A stretch of 64,000 nucleotides of DNA from Macrostomum hystrix (taxonomy: Eukaryota; Platyhelminthes; Macrostomidae). The notes beneath the pieces are model-generated. The model did no database searches. It was not told where the DNA came from and worked only from the letters and a program-made list of their open reading frames with translations. Position 1 is the stretch's first letter; each line of letters begins with the position of its first letter. The DNA is taken from assembly GCA_950097015.1 (NCBI GenBank), contig CATNEN010000003.1, positions 11,499,501 through 11,563,500 on the forward strand, given 5' to 3'. Below are positions 13,401-26,800 of the stretch, in pieces. A program made the position numbers and the translations under genes.

Positions 13401-16400
13401 ATATGTATCGAAAAATCAACAAAAAGCTGAATTAGATTACGGCGGCAATTAATCACCAGAATTTTTTGCCGATATGTATTGAAAAACGGATATGTTCCGA
13501 CCCGCCAATACGCACCTGATTGTCCACAATATCGCTGAGAGCGAAATCCATAACAGGTCCTGGCACGTCCTGCATTGTGACTGCGGTGACAGCGGCTGAG
13601 ACGGGACCCCGGCCGGCGCTTGTGAAACAGGCGATTGTCACACTGTAGGCGGTGTATTTAGCCAAACCATTCACTGGCAAGCTGGTCAGACGCGCGGTTG
13701 GACCTTTACTAGAATCGTAGGGCACAATGGTCTCCATGGCAACAGAGGGATTAGGGCCGCAATTAGATACGCAGATTGCGCTAATAACGTAGCCTAAATT
13801 GAATCCGTTGATCTGGTTAGGACTAGGCTGGTTGAATGACACCAGCAGCTGGGTGCTGGAGCTCGGCACAGCCGTGACATCACTCGGCCGATCTGTGGGC
13901 ACTCCCTCGGCTGTGGTTTCGCGTCTGGCATCGGAGAATACACCGACGCCGATGGCATTGTAGGCTGCGATGCGAACTTCGTATTCAGTGAATACCTGGT
14001 TTGGAGGTGAGTGATATTGGACACGATACAATAGGTGTTAGGGGATAGGATAGAACAGGATAGGATAAGATAGGATAGGATAAGATAGGATAGGATAAGA
14101 TAGGATAGGATAGGATAAGATAGGATAGGATAAGATAGGATAGGATAAGATAGGATAGGATAGGATAGGATAAGATAGGATAGGATAGGATAAGATAGGA
14201 TAAGATAGGATAGGATAAGATAGGATAGGATAGGATAAGATAGGATAAGATAGGATAGGATATGATAGGATAGGATAGAACAGGATAGGATAGGATAAGG
14301 TAGTTGAAAGATAGGATAGGATAGCATAGAACAGGATAGGGTAGGATAGGATAGCAAAGAACAGGATAAGATAGGATAGGATAAGATAGGATAAGATAGG
14401 ATAGGATAGCAAAGAACAGGATAAGATAGGATAGGATAGCATAGAACAGGATAGGATAGGATAAGATAGCAAAGAACAGGATAAGATAGGATAGGATAAA
14501 ATAGGATAGGATAGCATAGAACAGGATAAGATAGGATAGGATAGGATAGAACAGGATAGGATAGGATAGGATAGGATAGGATAGGATAAGATAGGATAAG
14601 ATAGGATAGGATAGCATAGAACAGGATAATATAGGATAGGATAGGATAGGATAGAACAGGATAGGATAGGATAGTATAGGGAATGATAGGAAAGGATAGG
14701 ATAGGATAGGATAGCATAGGATAGAACAGGATAGGATAGGATAGTATAGGAAATGATAGGATAGGATAGGATAGGATAGAACAGGATAGGATAGGATAGG
14801 ATATGATATGATAGAACAGTATAGGATAGGATAGAAAAGAATAGAAGATGACAAATCAATAGGTGATTATAGGATAGCATACATGACGGGGCAGTACAGG
14901 CGCACATGAACAAAAAATCACCGGCTTTCACCTGCAGAGAGCTGAGCACAGATTGAGTAGCGCTGCCGGATGCAACAGTTTGATTTTTAAACACCGGATA
15001 GCCGTAGATATTGTACTGGATAATGTAGCCCAATAATGCGCCATTTTGATACTGCAGCTCAGGCGCTCGCCACGACACCGACAGGCTGGTGTTGGATCGC
15101 TGACTGACAAAAAGACTCAGCGGCGGACCGGACGGAGCTGCTCGCGGTTTTGAAAAAAAAATTAATTCAGGAATCAATGCTCTTTTTAATTACTTATTGT
15201 AAGTAGGTTAAGAAAAGAAGACGAGTCCTATTTAGAAAGCATAATAATAATTTATTGATTAAAAGGACACAAACTGTTTCAGTGGAGTCGGGAATCGAAC
15301 CTCCGACCTTTAAGTCGTGAACTCCGACGCTCTAACCACAAGGCTAAGAGGCCTTAGGCTAAGCAATAAAATTCAGAAATTAATACGCTTTTTAACTAGT
15401 TTTTGTAAGTCGCTAAAGAATAAATACGCTTTTTTAAGTACTTGAAAAAACTAGAAAATTAATACACTTTTTAACTACTTAATGTAAGTAGTTGATAAAA
15501 AGAAACATTTTTTAGTAGAAAATTAGTGGGCTACTTGCTTTTTGCAACATTTTCTAAGATTTAAATGAAAAATGTGATTTACTGCCTAGAAAAAATGTAT
15601 TCGCCTTCCAACTACTTTTTGTAAGTAGTTTAAAAATAGTATTTTAGTACGAAACAAATTCGAAAATTAAAACACTTTTTAACTACTTTTTGTAAGTAGT
15701 TGAAGAAAATTAAATAGTCTTTTTTAGTACGCAACAAGGTAGGTTAAAGAGAGATAGAAGATAATAGAAGGAGAGACTAGTAATTTTTCACTCCACATGA
15801 GTACACTTCTGTACAATCTATTTCACCTGTCCTTTTCAAACTATAAGTGTACAATTTCTGAATACGTACACTTATTCCTAACCCAGTGTAACTCTAACTC
15901 TCTATCCAAATGCGTAAATCAACTCGCCCGGTTGTCAATGACAACCGGCCTCTAAGACTCTGGCAGGCTGACTAAAATTCGCACCGTTTTAAAATTTAGA
16001 AATTAAATAACTATTTTTCTGCTCTGTTAAAGATTAACAAACAATGGCCGATTGTTATCGTCATTTTCATCAGCATCATTACGAACAGCAGCCGCCCTTT
16101 GCATTCACCGGACCGGCAGATAAATTTACCAAGTTGGACGGCTCAAATCCCGACAGTCGCTTAGCAACAAGCAGGCTAGTTAAACCGCCGGAAAATCAAT
16201 TTCCGGCTAGTCAGAGAAGTCCAACTGTCTCTGGGCCAAACCCTGGTCACACTGTGCTGCACCGTGAATTGCATCGCACTAGCGGCTTGCCAACTGATCG
16301 ACTACCGAATGAGGCTCATTGGGACAGGTTCGATCCGCGACTGCATCATCCGCCAGCTAAGGTAGCCAGCATCGACACAATGTCTAGGGAGGATTTCGCC

Positions 16401-19400
16401 CGCTACCGCGATCAGAAGGATCGCAATCCGAGTCTAGTGCCGAGGGCGCCGAATGTTCTACAATCGAATCACTGCGAGACTTGCGCATTTCCTTGGGCTA
16501 ATGTCTATGGCTGCAGCAAGGATCCTTGGTACTATACGCAGCATCCGGATTATCGCGATATTAACAAATTTCCTAGGCCGAACACGCTTGGCTGGTTTGG
16601 CTATAGTCACGAACAATTGGATAGGCATAATACTGGACAGTTCTGGGCCAGTAATAAACACAATTGATGCTACAGTGAAGGCTGAATCTGCGTTGCCTGA
16701 AGATACTGATTAACCTTTCCTCGTAATTTTTTATATATTTTAATAACAATTTACCTACAAGCTACTCACCAGTAATATGTTTTACATGAAATAAAATTCT
16801 TAACTTTCAATAAAAATTTCTAAAGTAGCTTTGTTAGATTTTATTGCACTATAAATACACAGACTGCAAGTATTTAAAATAATATTTTTTCTTACTGCTA
16901 TTTTTCGCTACAATAATCATTGAGTTTACTTTTTTTTACTTCAAACGACTGTTAATTGAGTTTGTGTAATTGAGTATCTACGAGCCGTAGATAGGAAGTT
17001 TGAGTTGAGCACAGGGGTGTAGCTAATTAAGCAAGGTGAAATATTTAAATTGATGTATATTGTTTTTAGTGACTTGAGAGGGAGAGAGGGAGAGTGGCAG
17101 AGAGAGGGAGAGAGGAGAGAGGAGAGAGGAAGAGAGGGAGAGTGGGAGAGAGAGGGAGAGAGGAGAGAGGAGAGAGGGAGAGAGGGAGAGAGGAGAGAGG
17201 GGGAGAGGAAGAGTGGGAGAGAGAGGGAGAGAGGAGAGAGGGAGAGAGGGAGAGAGGGAGAGTGGGAGAGAGAGGGAGAGAGGAGAGAGGAGAGCGGGAG
17301 AGAGGGAGAGTGGGAGAGAGAGGGAGAGAGGGGGAGAGGGAGAGTAGGAGAGAGAGGGGGAGAGGGAGAGAGAGGGACTGATCGAGAGAAAGAAAAGGAG
17401 GGAGACATAGAGGTTGAGAGGTAAGGAAGGAAAATTCCTGATCCCTTGATAAGCCTGAAGGAAATGAGACGAACAATTAAAAGAAGAGCTGATTGAATTG
17501 AGATGTGACTGAAGCAGCAGTTAAGCAGGCAGCAATTGAATGGTGAACTCACGCTGCTGCGGCATTGTGATGTTGGCGCTGGGAAAACTTTCTAAACTTT
17601 CTCCAACTTTATTCCTAGCTAGTACACGAAATCGATAAGTTTGCGATGCCACCAGGCCGCTGGTGACTCGATAGCTGGTGGAGCCACCGTCAACTGAAGC
17701 CACCTGATTCCAGGAGCCCGGCGATGAGCTGCTCTCCGACTGCACAGAGAATGACGTCACTGGGGTGTTACCAGTCAGGCCGGGAAGCCAGACAACAATA
17801 ACGCTGCGATTATCATTCGGACTCAATTGAACAGATTGAATAGTAGGCGACTGGGGTAGCTCAATCACTGTCAGGACTGTACTTCTAGTGTCGTTGCCTG
17901 CGTTTGACAACAGCAGACAGCTGTACTGACCGCCGTCAGTTGGTCTCACGCTGGTGAACCTGAGCGAGCCAGTCAGCTGATTCACATCCCTGAAGCCGTC
18001 AATGGAGACTAGAATAGGCCAGGAGCCTATTGGGGTGTGGTACCACCGCACGGCAACCGACACGCTGCCACTGGAACTGTAGCCGCATCGGATGGTCAGC
18101 TCGGAGCCTTTGATTGATTCGATTGGATTCTCTGGCGGCGCAGTGATTTTTGTGCGTTCTGAAAATGGGATAAATTGGTGCACATTCTTCATTTTGTTAA
18201 CGATTTGAGAAGTTAGATTTTGGGATTATTAATGTGAGATCTATTGATGTGGGTCTTAATAGATGGGTCGGGATTGAGATTTCTAGAAACAGGATTATGA
18301 AAAGGGGAATCTAAAAAACAGAATTTTAGATTAAATAACTTTGAAAATTTAGATTTTATGGATGAGATATAAAGGGTTAGGACTAGAGATGGGATTTTAT
18401 ATATGGGATCTTAGAGACTATGATTCTAGTATCTTGGACAATCGGGACTTTAGGTCCGGGATCTTAGAGGTTGGGATTCTAGAGATGCGATTTTGGAGTC
18501 TGGGATTCTAGAGATGGGATCTTAGAGATTGGGATTCTAGAGATGGGATCTTAGAGATTGGGATTCTAGAGATGGGATTTTTGAGGTTGGGATTCTAGAA
18601 ATGGGATCTTAGAGATTGGGATTCTAGAGATGGGATCTTTGAGGTCTAGATTCAAAATAAAGGATCTAGAAAATTAGGATTTAAGATAACACGGGATCTT
18701 TGGAAATGGAACTTTAAATATGGATTTTGGGATTCAAGACCTGGGATTTTAAACATCGGGATATGTGAGATCTTACAGATTATGATTCTAGTATATTTTA
18801 CAGTGAGATTATACAATAGGATCTTTGATGTTGGGGGTCGAGATATAGGATCTTTGATGTTGGGGGTCGAGATATGGGATCTTAAAGATCAGGATTCGAG
18901 GTATGGGATCTTTGAGGTTGAGATTTTAAAGATGGGATCTTGAAAACTGGGATTATAGACATGGGATATTAAAGATCAGGGTTTAGAGATAGCATCTGAC
19001 AGATTCGGGTTCGAGTATCTTGGACTATTCGATTCAAAAAATGGGATCTTAAATATCGGGATTCTTGACATTGGATCTTTGAGGTTTTAATATGATGTTG
19101 AGAAGAAAGTAAACTATACAAGAACTCTACGATGCTACATAAAATGTTATTAAGACTACTTATAGTAGACAAAAACTTCAAGTATTATCTTACGCAGCAC
19201 GGTCAGATAGCCTGAAGTTTGATCGCTGCCTGGCGCATTGCTAGCCAAACAGGTGTAACGCCCGGTGTCTGTCACCTGTAGGCCCATGATTAGCAGACTG
19301 CCGGTTGATTGCACAAGGAAACGACCGCCGGAGGGCAGGAGGGCACCGTCTGGGAATATGACCGGGTAATAAAATATGATTTATACAATCTTTCACTGTA

Positions 19401-22400
19401 GCTCCAGCCTGTCACTCTTCATACATGTTTCATACAGCCTGTCACACTAGTTTCACTCAGGCCTGTCACTCTGATTTCACACAGTCTGTCACTCTAGTTT
19501 CACACAGCCTGTCACACTAGTTTCACATAGCCTGTCACACTAGTTTCACTCAGGCCTGTCACTCTGATTTCACACAGTCTGTCACTCTAGTTAAACACAG
19601 CCTGTCACTCTCGTTTCTCTCAGACCTGTCACTCTGATTTCACACAGTCTCTCACTCTAGTTTCACACAGCCTTTCACTCTGGTTTCACCCAGCCTGTCA
19701 CTCTGGTTTCACACTGCCTTTCACTCTAGTTTCACACAGTCTTTCAGTCTGATTTCACAGCCAGTCACTCTAATTTCACACAGCTTTACACCCTGGTTTC
19801 ACACTGATATATATTCACTCTGATTTCACACAGCCTTTCACTCTGGTTTCACACTGCCTTTCACTCTGGTTTCACACTGCCTTTCACTCTGGTTTCACAC
19901 TGCCTTTCACTCTGATTTCACACAGTCTGTCACTCTAGTTTCACACAGCCTGTCACTCTCGTTTCTCTCAGACCTGTCACTCTGATTTCACACAGTCTCT
20001 CACTCTGATTTCACACAGCCTTTCACTCTGGTTTCACACTGCCTTTCACTCTGGTTTCACACAGCCTGTCACTCTAGTTTCACACAGCCTGTCACTCTAA
20101 TTTCACACAGCCTTTCACTCTGGTTTCACACTGCCTTTCAGTCTGGTTTCACACAGCCTGTCACTCTAGTTTCACACAGCCTGTTACTCTAATTTCACAC
20201 AGCCTTTCACACTGGTTTCACCAAAGCATGCTACTCTCGTCTCATTTAGTTGCTTTTGGCATCGAAACCGACACAACGGCCCGGTGGCGCACACAATGTA
20301 CTAGATAACAAGTCAAGTGTAACATTAATATAACTTATCCGATTGCCAATACTTGGCATAAGAAGAGGTTAAAGAAATTGACTGACTGACACACTTTGTC
20401 AATTTGTCTGCTATTCAATCGTTTGCACGCGCTGGAATCGTCCGTTGTATTACGTCACAGCATTACCAACACCATCTATACACACATATATATACATAAA
20501 GAGGGTTCTGGCGCCACTTGATTTTGTAAAATGAGAATAAATCATAAGATTATGTGTATAAAATAGTGTATATAATTTATTATTATTAGTCACCTTTGAG
20601 CCATTGAATGTTGGGCGTTGGCGCGCCGGTTGCTAAGCAGGGGAAGCTAACATTCTCCAGCTCCAGTTTAGTATTGTTGCTCATTGGAGTAGAAATTTTC
20701 GGAACCGAACCTGATAAATTAGATAAAAAGGATTTACTACAGTTACTGATTTGGTACCGTCATTATTAACTGGTGTTAGACGCATCTATAACTCACAATT
20801 AAATGGGAGAGTACACCTGAAGCTTTGTAAGAGGGGATGAAAGACCTGAAGATTTGGAGGGGACAATAGGACCTGAAGTATCATGGGTTGGGAGAAAAGA
20901 ACCTGAAGTATCATAGGTTGGGAAAAAAGGACCTGAAGTATCATAGGTTGGGAGAAAAGGACCTGAAGTATCATGGGTTGGGAGAAAAGGACCTGAAGTA
21001 TCATGGGTTGGGAGAAAAGGACCTGAAGTATCATGGGTTGGGAGAAAAGGACCTGAAGCATCATGGGTTGGGAGAAAAGGACCTGAAGTATCATGGGTTG
21101 GGAGAAAAGGACCTGAAGTATCATGGGTTGGGAGAAAAGGACCTGAAGTATCATGGGTTGGGAGAAAAGGACCTGAAGTATCATGGGTTGGGAGAAAAGG
21201 ACCTGAAGTATCATGGGTTGGGAGAAAAGGACCTGAAGCATCATGGGTTGGGAGAAAAGGACCTGAAGTATCATGGGTTGGGAGAAAAGGACCTGAAGTA
21301 TCATGGGTTGGGAGAAAAGGACCTGAAGTATAATGGGTTGGGAGAAAAGGACCTGAAGTATCATGGGTTGGGAAAAAAAAACCTGAAGTATCATGGGTTG
21401 GGAAAAATGACCTGAAGGATCATGTGGTGGGAGAATAGGACCTGAATGATCATGTGGTGGGAGGGCCTGAAGGATCATGAGATGGGAGGGCCTGAAGGAT
21501 CATGAGGTGGGAGAATATGACCTGAAGGATCATGTGGTGGGAGAATAGGACCTGAAGGATCATGAGGTGGGAGGGCCTGAAGGATCATGTGGTGGGAGAA
21601 TAGGACCTGAATGATCATGTGGTGGGAGGGCCTGAAGGATCATGAGATGGGAGGGCCTGAAGGATCATGAGGTGGGAGAATAGGACCTGAAGATTAAGGG
21701 GACGGGAGAATAGGACCTGAAGTATCATGGGGTGGGAGAATAGGACCTAAAGCGTTAAGGTGACATAAGATCCGATGCAATGAAATGTAAGGAAAGCTAG
21801 AGTGCTGAGCAATGGTATCCCAATGTGGTCTTGGCTTACTGTAGAAATTCAAAGAATCAAATCAATCAATTGTCGATAACGAGTTTTAGTCAGCAATTTT
21901 GTCACACCCTAAACAGCATGAGCGCATGAAAAATGGCTCACAGTGATAGAGAGAAGGGAGCATTTTCACAGCTTAAAGAGGCAAGAGGAAATAAAATGGA
22001 CTGGGTGACTCAACACACGGTCAAACAGTTGGTAGCGGCAGACTCAAAAACAAAGATAATGAGCAGCAGGGATTTGCAGAGGTCAAATTGCTCGCAGATC
22101 GAGCTAGAATAGTTTGAGTTGGCTCAGCCGCAGCCGTGTAGAGAATCAAGGAGGGCTTTAAAAACTTGTGGAATCGGTACTGATGACAAATAAGTCAAAT
22201 ATCGAGTCCCTTATCAGCTCGGCTAAAAGCAGAAACAGTAGAAGCCGTTCGAAATATTTGAAACCGGCAAATGATTACGTAACAGTTTACAATCTGGGAC
22301 ATTTTTACTAGGAAAAATTTATTACCGAAGCTCTCTTTCAATAAAGAAATGTAAATATTCATGTAATAATATTATTTGCAGGAGGGCTGAGTGCAATGGT

Positions 22401-23640
22401 TTATCATTCAAACACAGTCAAACACACTCAAACACAGGTGTGTACAACTGCCATGACTTTCTCATCTCAGGGTTGTTGCCTAGCGGTTAGGGTGTCGGAC
22501 TCACGACTTTAAGGTCGGGGGTTCGATTCCCGACTCTAGTGAAACGATGTTTAATGGGCTACAAGCATTAGCTGGGGTAATTTAGGGTGGGGCGTTCCTA
22601 CCAGTCCGTGGACTGAACAGCCGTACGCAGCCTTCAATAGCTGCGGCTGTGCTGTCGACTGCACATCTGACCCAATCAGTGCAGATCAGCAACTATTATG
22701 AAATATGATTCATGCATAACTATACGTCCTCAGCAGGTTCCACAACCACAGAAGGCCCACCACAATAAGACACATGTGTTTAACACATTTTCTTTAATCT
22801 TTAATCGAGTCTTTTTTTCGATTTAGCTCGTAGAAATCGATGTTGTTTACGCTGAAGGCGTTCGGAATTTTGTTAGGAATGAAGATTTGAAAGAAATTAT
22901 TAGGATAGTTGCATATACCGAGATACCAATGCCAGTTTTTCATTAATGCAATTTAAATCTACAAGGCTCTCGTAATGATAAACTACTGGTCGTCGAGGCG
23001 GATGGGGTGGGTATAATTGAAGACAACAAAGCATTACATGCAGCCCAAATGCTTGCCGAACCCCAAATCACTGCCTAGAGGCCAGGTAAGAATATCCCAT
23101 CCGATATAAACAGACGCTTGACTAATTTTTTTTCGGCAGAGAAAAAAACGATCCCCAAAGGCTGCGACAGCATTACTTTCTGTTTCGTGGGACCATTTTT
23201 AGGTAAAATCAATTAGTTAGTGATTGATACGAGAAACTGCAGTTCCCTTTTATCCCATCCTACCAAACATCCCCTTATTCCGCTACGCGACGCAAAGACG
23301 GTGGAAATAATGTTGTTCTAATTTATCCTACAAAAATCTGGCCGAATTCCATTCTGCTAATTGATAAACTTGTTTGATTACAAACTTAGATAATACTGGG
23401 TCATATATTTACTAGTAATTTGGATACCTGTTTGATTAATTGATCTCTGTCAATCAGCCCGATTAACTGCTCGATTGATTGATAATAACTTTCACTTGAC
23501 TATCTGATTGATGTATTAATTGATGTGCAATTTGACTACCTGATTGATTGATTGATGTGTCATTTAAATACCTGATCGATCGATTGATTGATCGATAGAT
23601 AGATAGATAGATAGATAGATAGTTAGTTAGATTGATTTAT

Positions 23641-23676
<36 letters not shown>

Positions 23677-23704
23677 GTGTCATTTAAACACATGATCGAT
23701 CGAT

Positions 23705-23736
<32 letters not shown>

Positions 23737-23764
23737 GTGTCATTTAAACACATGATCGATCGAT

Positions 23765-23801
<37 letters not shown>

Positions 23802-26800
23802 ACTTAATTGATGTGTCATTTAAACACCTGATCGATCGATTGATTGATTGATTGTTTGATTGATTAATTGATTGATTGATTGATAATATCTTTAACTTGA
23901 GTATCTGATTGATTGATTACTTGATTGATGTGTCATTTAAACACATGATCGATCGATTGATTGATTGATTGATTGATTGATGTAAGCAAAAATACTTGAT
24001 TATAGAATCGAAAACGTGATTGGTTGATTTGGTCTGTATTTTGACTAACCAATTTATTGATTTTTTGCTTATTTATTGATTGATCGTTTGTTTAGACACT
24101 CAGTCGAGTTATGTTTCGAATTTAACCATTATTTTACCTGATTAGAGAAAAGTTGCGTTTGAACATTTTTTGCGAACATAGTATTGTTTTGCTAAATTTC
24201 GAAGTTTTCTTGTAAAAACACGCGAATTCGCCACGAAAATGCTAGTTAAAATGGACACAATGCAACAAATTCTATTCGCCAGCTTGACATTTAAAACTTT
24301 TGCTTTCAGAACAGGACAAACCCCTTGGCTACAATCGAACTAATTAGCCCCTAAAAAAGTCGGAGTTTTTTCAACAATCATTAGAAGAAGAATATTGCTT
24401 CTATAAGCTGGAACAATAAAGTTTTGTTTAAAGCCTTATGTGTTGGGACATAGTATTTCACAAAGTTTTAATAAAGCTTTTAATATTTAGGTGAATAAAC
24501 CAACAGAGATTTAGGTGACTTAACCTGCTGAGATTTAGGTGAATAAGCCTACTGAGATTTAGGTGAATAAACCTACTGAGATTTAGGTGAAAAGGCCTAC
24601 TGAGATTTAGGTGAATAAGCCTACTGAGATTTAGGTGAATAAGCCTACTGAGATTTAGGTGAATAAGCCTACTGAGATTTAGGTGAATAAGCCTACTGAG
24701 ATTTAGGTGAATAAGCCTACTGAGATTTAGGTGAATAAGCCTACTGAGATTTAGGTGAATAAGCCTACTGAGATTTAGGTGAATAAACCTACTGAGATTT
24801 AGGTGAATAAGCCTACTGAGATTTAGGTGAATAAACCTACTGAGATTTAGGTGAATAAGCCTACTGAGATTTAGGTGAATAAGCCTACTGAGATTTAGGT
24901 GAGTAAGCCTACCGAGATTTAGGTGAATAAACCTACTGAGATTCAGGTGAATAAGCCTACTGAGATTAGGTGAGTAAGCCTACTGAGATTTAGGTGAATA
25001 AGCCTACTGAGATTAGGTGAGTAAGCCTAACGAACCGAGATTTAGGTGAATAAACCTACTGAGATTTAGGTGAATAAACCTACTGAAATTTAGGTGAATA
25101 AAACTGCTGAGATTTAGGTGAATAAGCCTACTGAGATTTAGGTGAATAAGCCTACTGAGATTTAGGTGAATAAGCCTACTGAGATTTAGGTGAATAAGCC
25201 TACTGAGATTTAGGTGAATAAGCCTACTGAGATTTAGGAATCTAGGTGAAATAACTGTCTACACTTAACGATTTAGGTGAAAGAAGCGAATAAAAATTAG
25301 GTTAATCTGAAATTTATTGTGTATTCAAAAAAGCTCTAATTTGTTATAATTCTATAGAATGATTAAACCACAGAGATAATCCAGGTAGATTTCACAGGCA
25401 TTGTTGCACATTTTTCTGTGCTAAAAGTTTCTTGCTAATTTAAGTTTACAAAGTCTACTAAATATTATTCAATAACGAAAGAAAGGTAGATCGGACAGCA
25501 ACAGACGGTAGAAAAACTTGTCACACTTCAGTGAAGGAATCGATAGCTAATAAAAAATCGAATCCAAGAAGGTAGGCTTGCAAAAAAGGTGGGCAGTATT
25601 AAAAGGTTCACTTTCGAGAGAGCTTCGTCATCTCAGTATAGATTTGGTGTTCGAAGTAAATCAGAGTAAAGGTAGTTGGTTAGTTAAGGATAGAGTTTTC
25701 CAAAGATTCTAAGCCAGTTCGTCCACTTCAGAAGGCAGCTGAATGGAAAATGCGGGATCCTGAAGAAAAGGTGGAACCCTTCTTTTAGGAGAAAGAAAGT
25801 TCCTAGTAATCCGAAAAAAGTAATGCAAGAAGAAATTTGGTCTACGCTATATGCGATTGAATAAAACCAAGATAATTAAGCAAGTAAAACTTTCAGATTT
25901 GTTTAGGTGAATCAAATTCAAAGCCTTTTGCGAAAAAACGGGGGAAAATTGTGTGAAGAAAACCAACGATTTATGTGATCAAACTTTCGCAGATTTAGGT
26001 GAACAAAACTACTAGTATTTAGGTGAACAAACCTACTAGTATTTAGATGAACAAACCTACTAATATTTAGGTGAACAAACCTACTAGTATTGAGGTGAGA
26101 AACCTACTAATATTTAGGTGAACAAACCTACTAATATTTAGGTGAATAATAATAATAATAATAATTGATTACACCTGCCCCAATTGGGTCAGATGTGCAG
26201 CCGACAGCACAGCCGCAGCTAATGCGCGGCGCATCTGAAGGCTGCGTACAGCTGTTCAGTCCATGGACTGGGGGGACGCCACACCCACCTTCAATTATCC
26301 CAGCTGATGCTGGTACCCATTTAACAGCTGGGTGAACTGAAGCAATGCAGAGTTAAGTGTCTTGCTAAAGGACACAAATTGTTCAGGGGAGTCAGGAATC
26401 GAACCCCCGACCTTCAAGTCGTGAGTCCGACGCCCTAACCACTAGGCTACAACCTCTACTAATATTTAGGTGAACACACCTACTAATATTTAGGTGAACA
26501 AACCTACTAATATTTAGGTGAACAAACCTACTAATATTTAGGTGAACAAACCTACTAATATTTAGGTGAACAAACCTACTAATATTTAGGTGAACATACC
26601 TATTAATATTTAGGTGAACAAACCTACTAGTATTTAGGTGAAGAAACCTACGAATATTAAGGTGAACAAACCAACTAATATTTAGGTGAACAAACCTACT
26701 AGTATTTAGGTGAACAAACCTACTAATATTTAGGTGAATAAACCTACTAGTATTTAGGTGAACAAACCTACTAATATTTAGGTGAATAAATCTACTAAGA

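Noticed and set aside
13794..15177. Three overlapping minus frames of 289-379 codons (LSYPI repeats)
   Set aside because: They come from the 5-bp GATAG repeat in an sdk intron. They only overlap the true FN3 exons at their ends.
20786..21478. 230-codon minus frame and 175-codon plus frame
   Set aside because: Both follow the 30-bp repeat unit and have no balanced composition.
22472..22550. Possible true tRNA gene
   Set aside because: Box A and box B are present, but the anticodon arm and acceptor stem cannot be formed convincingly and a SINE body follows directly.
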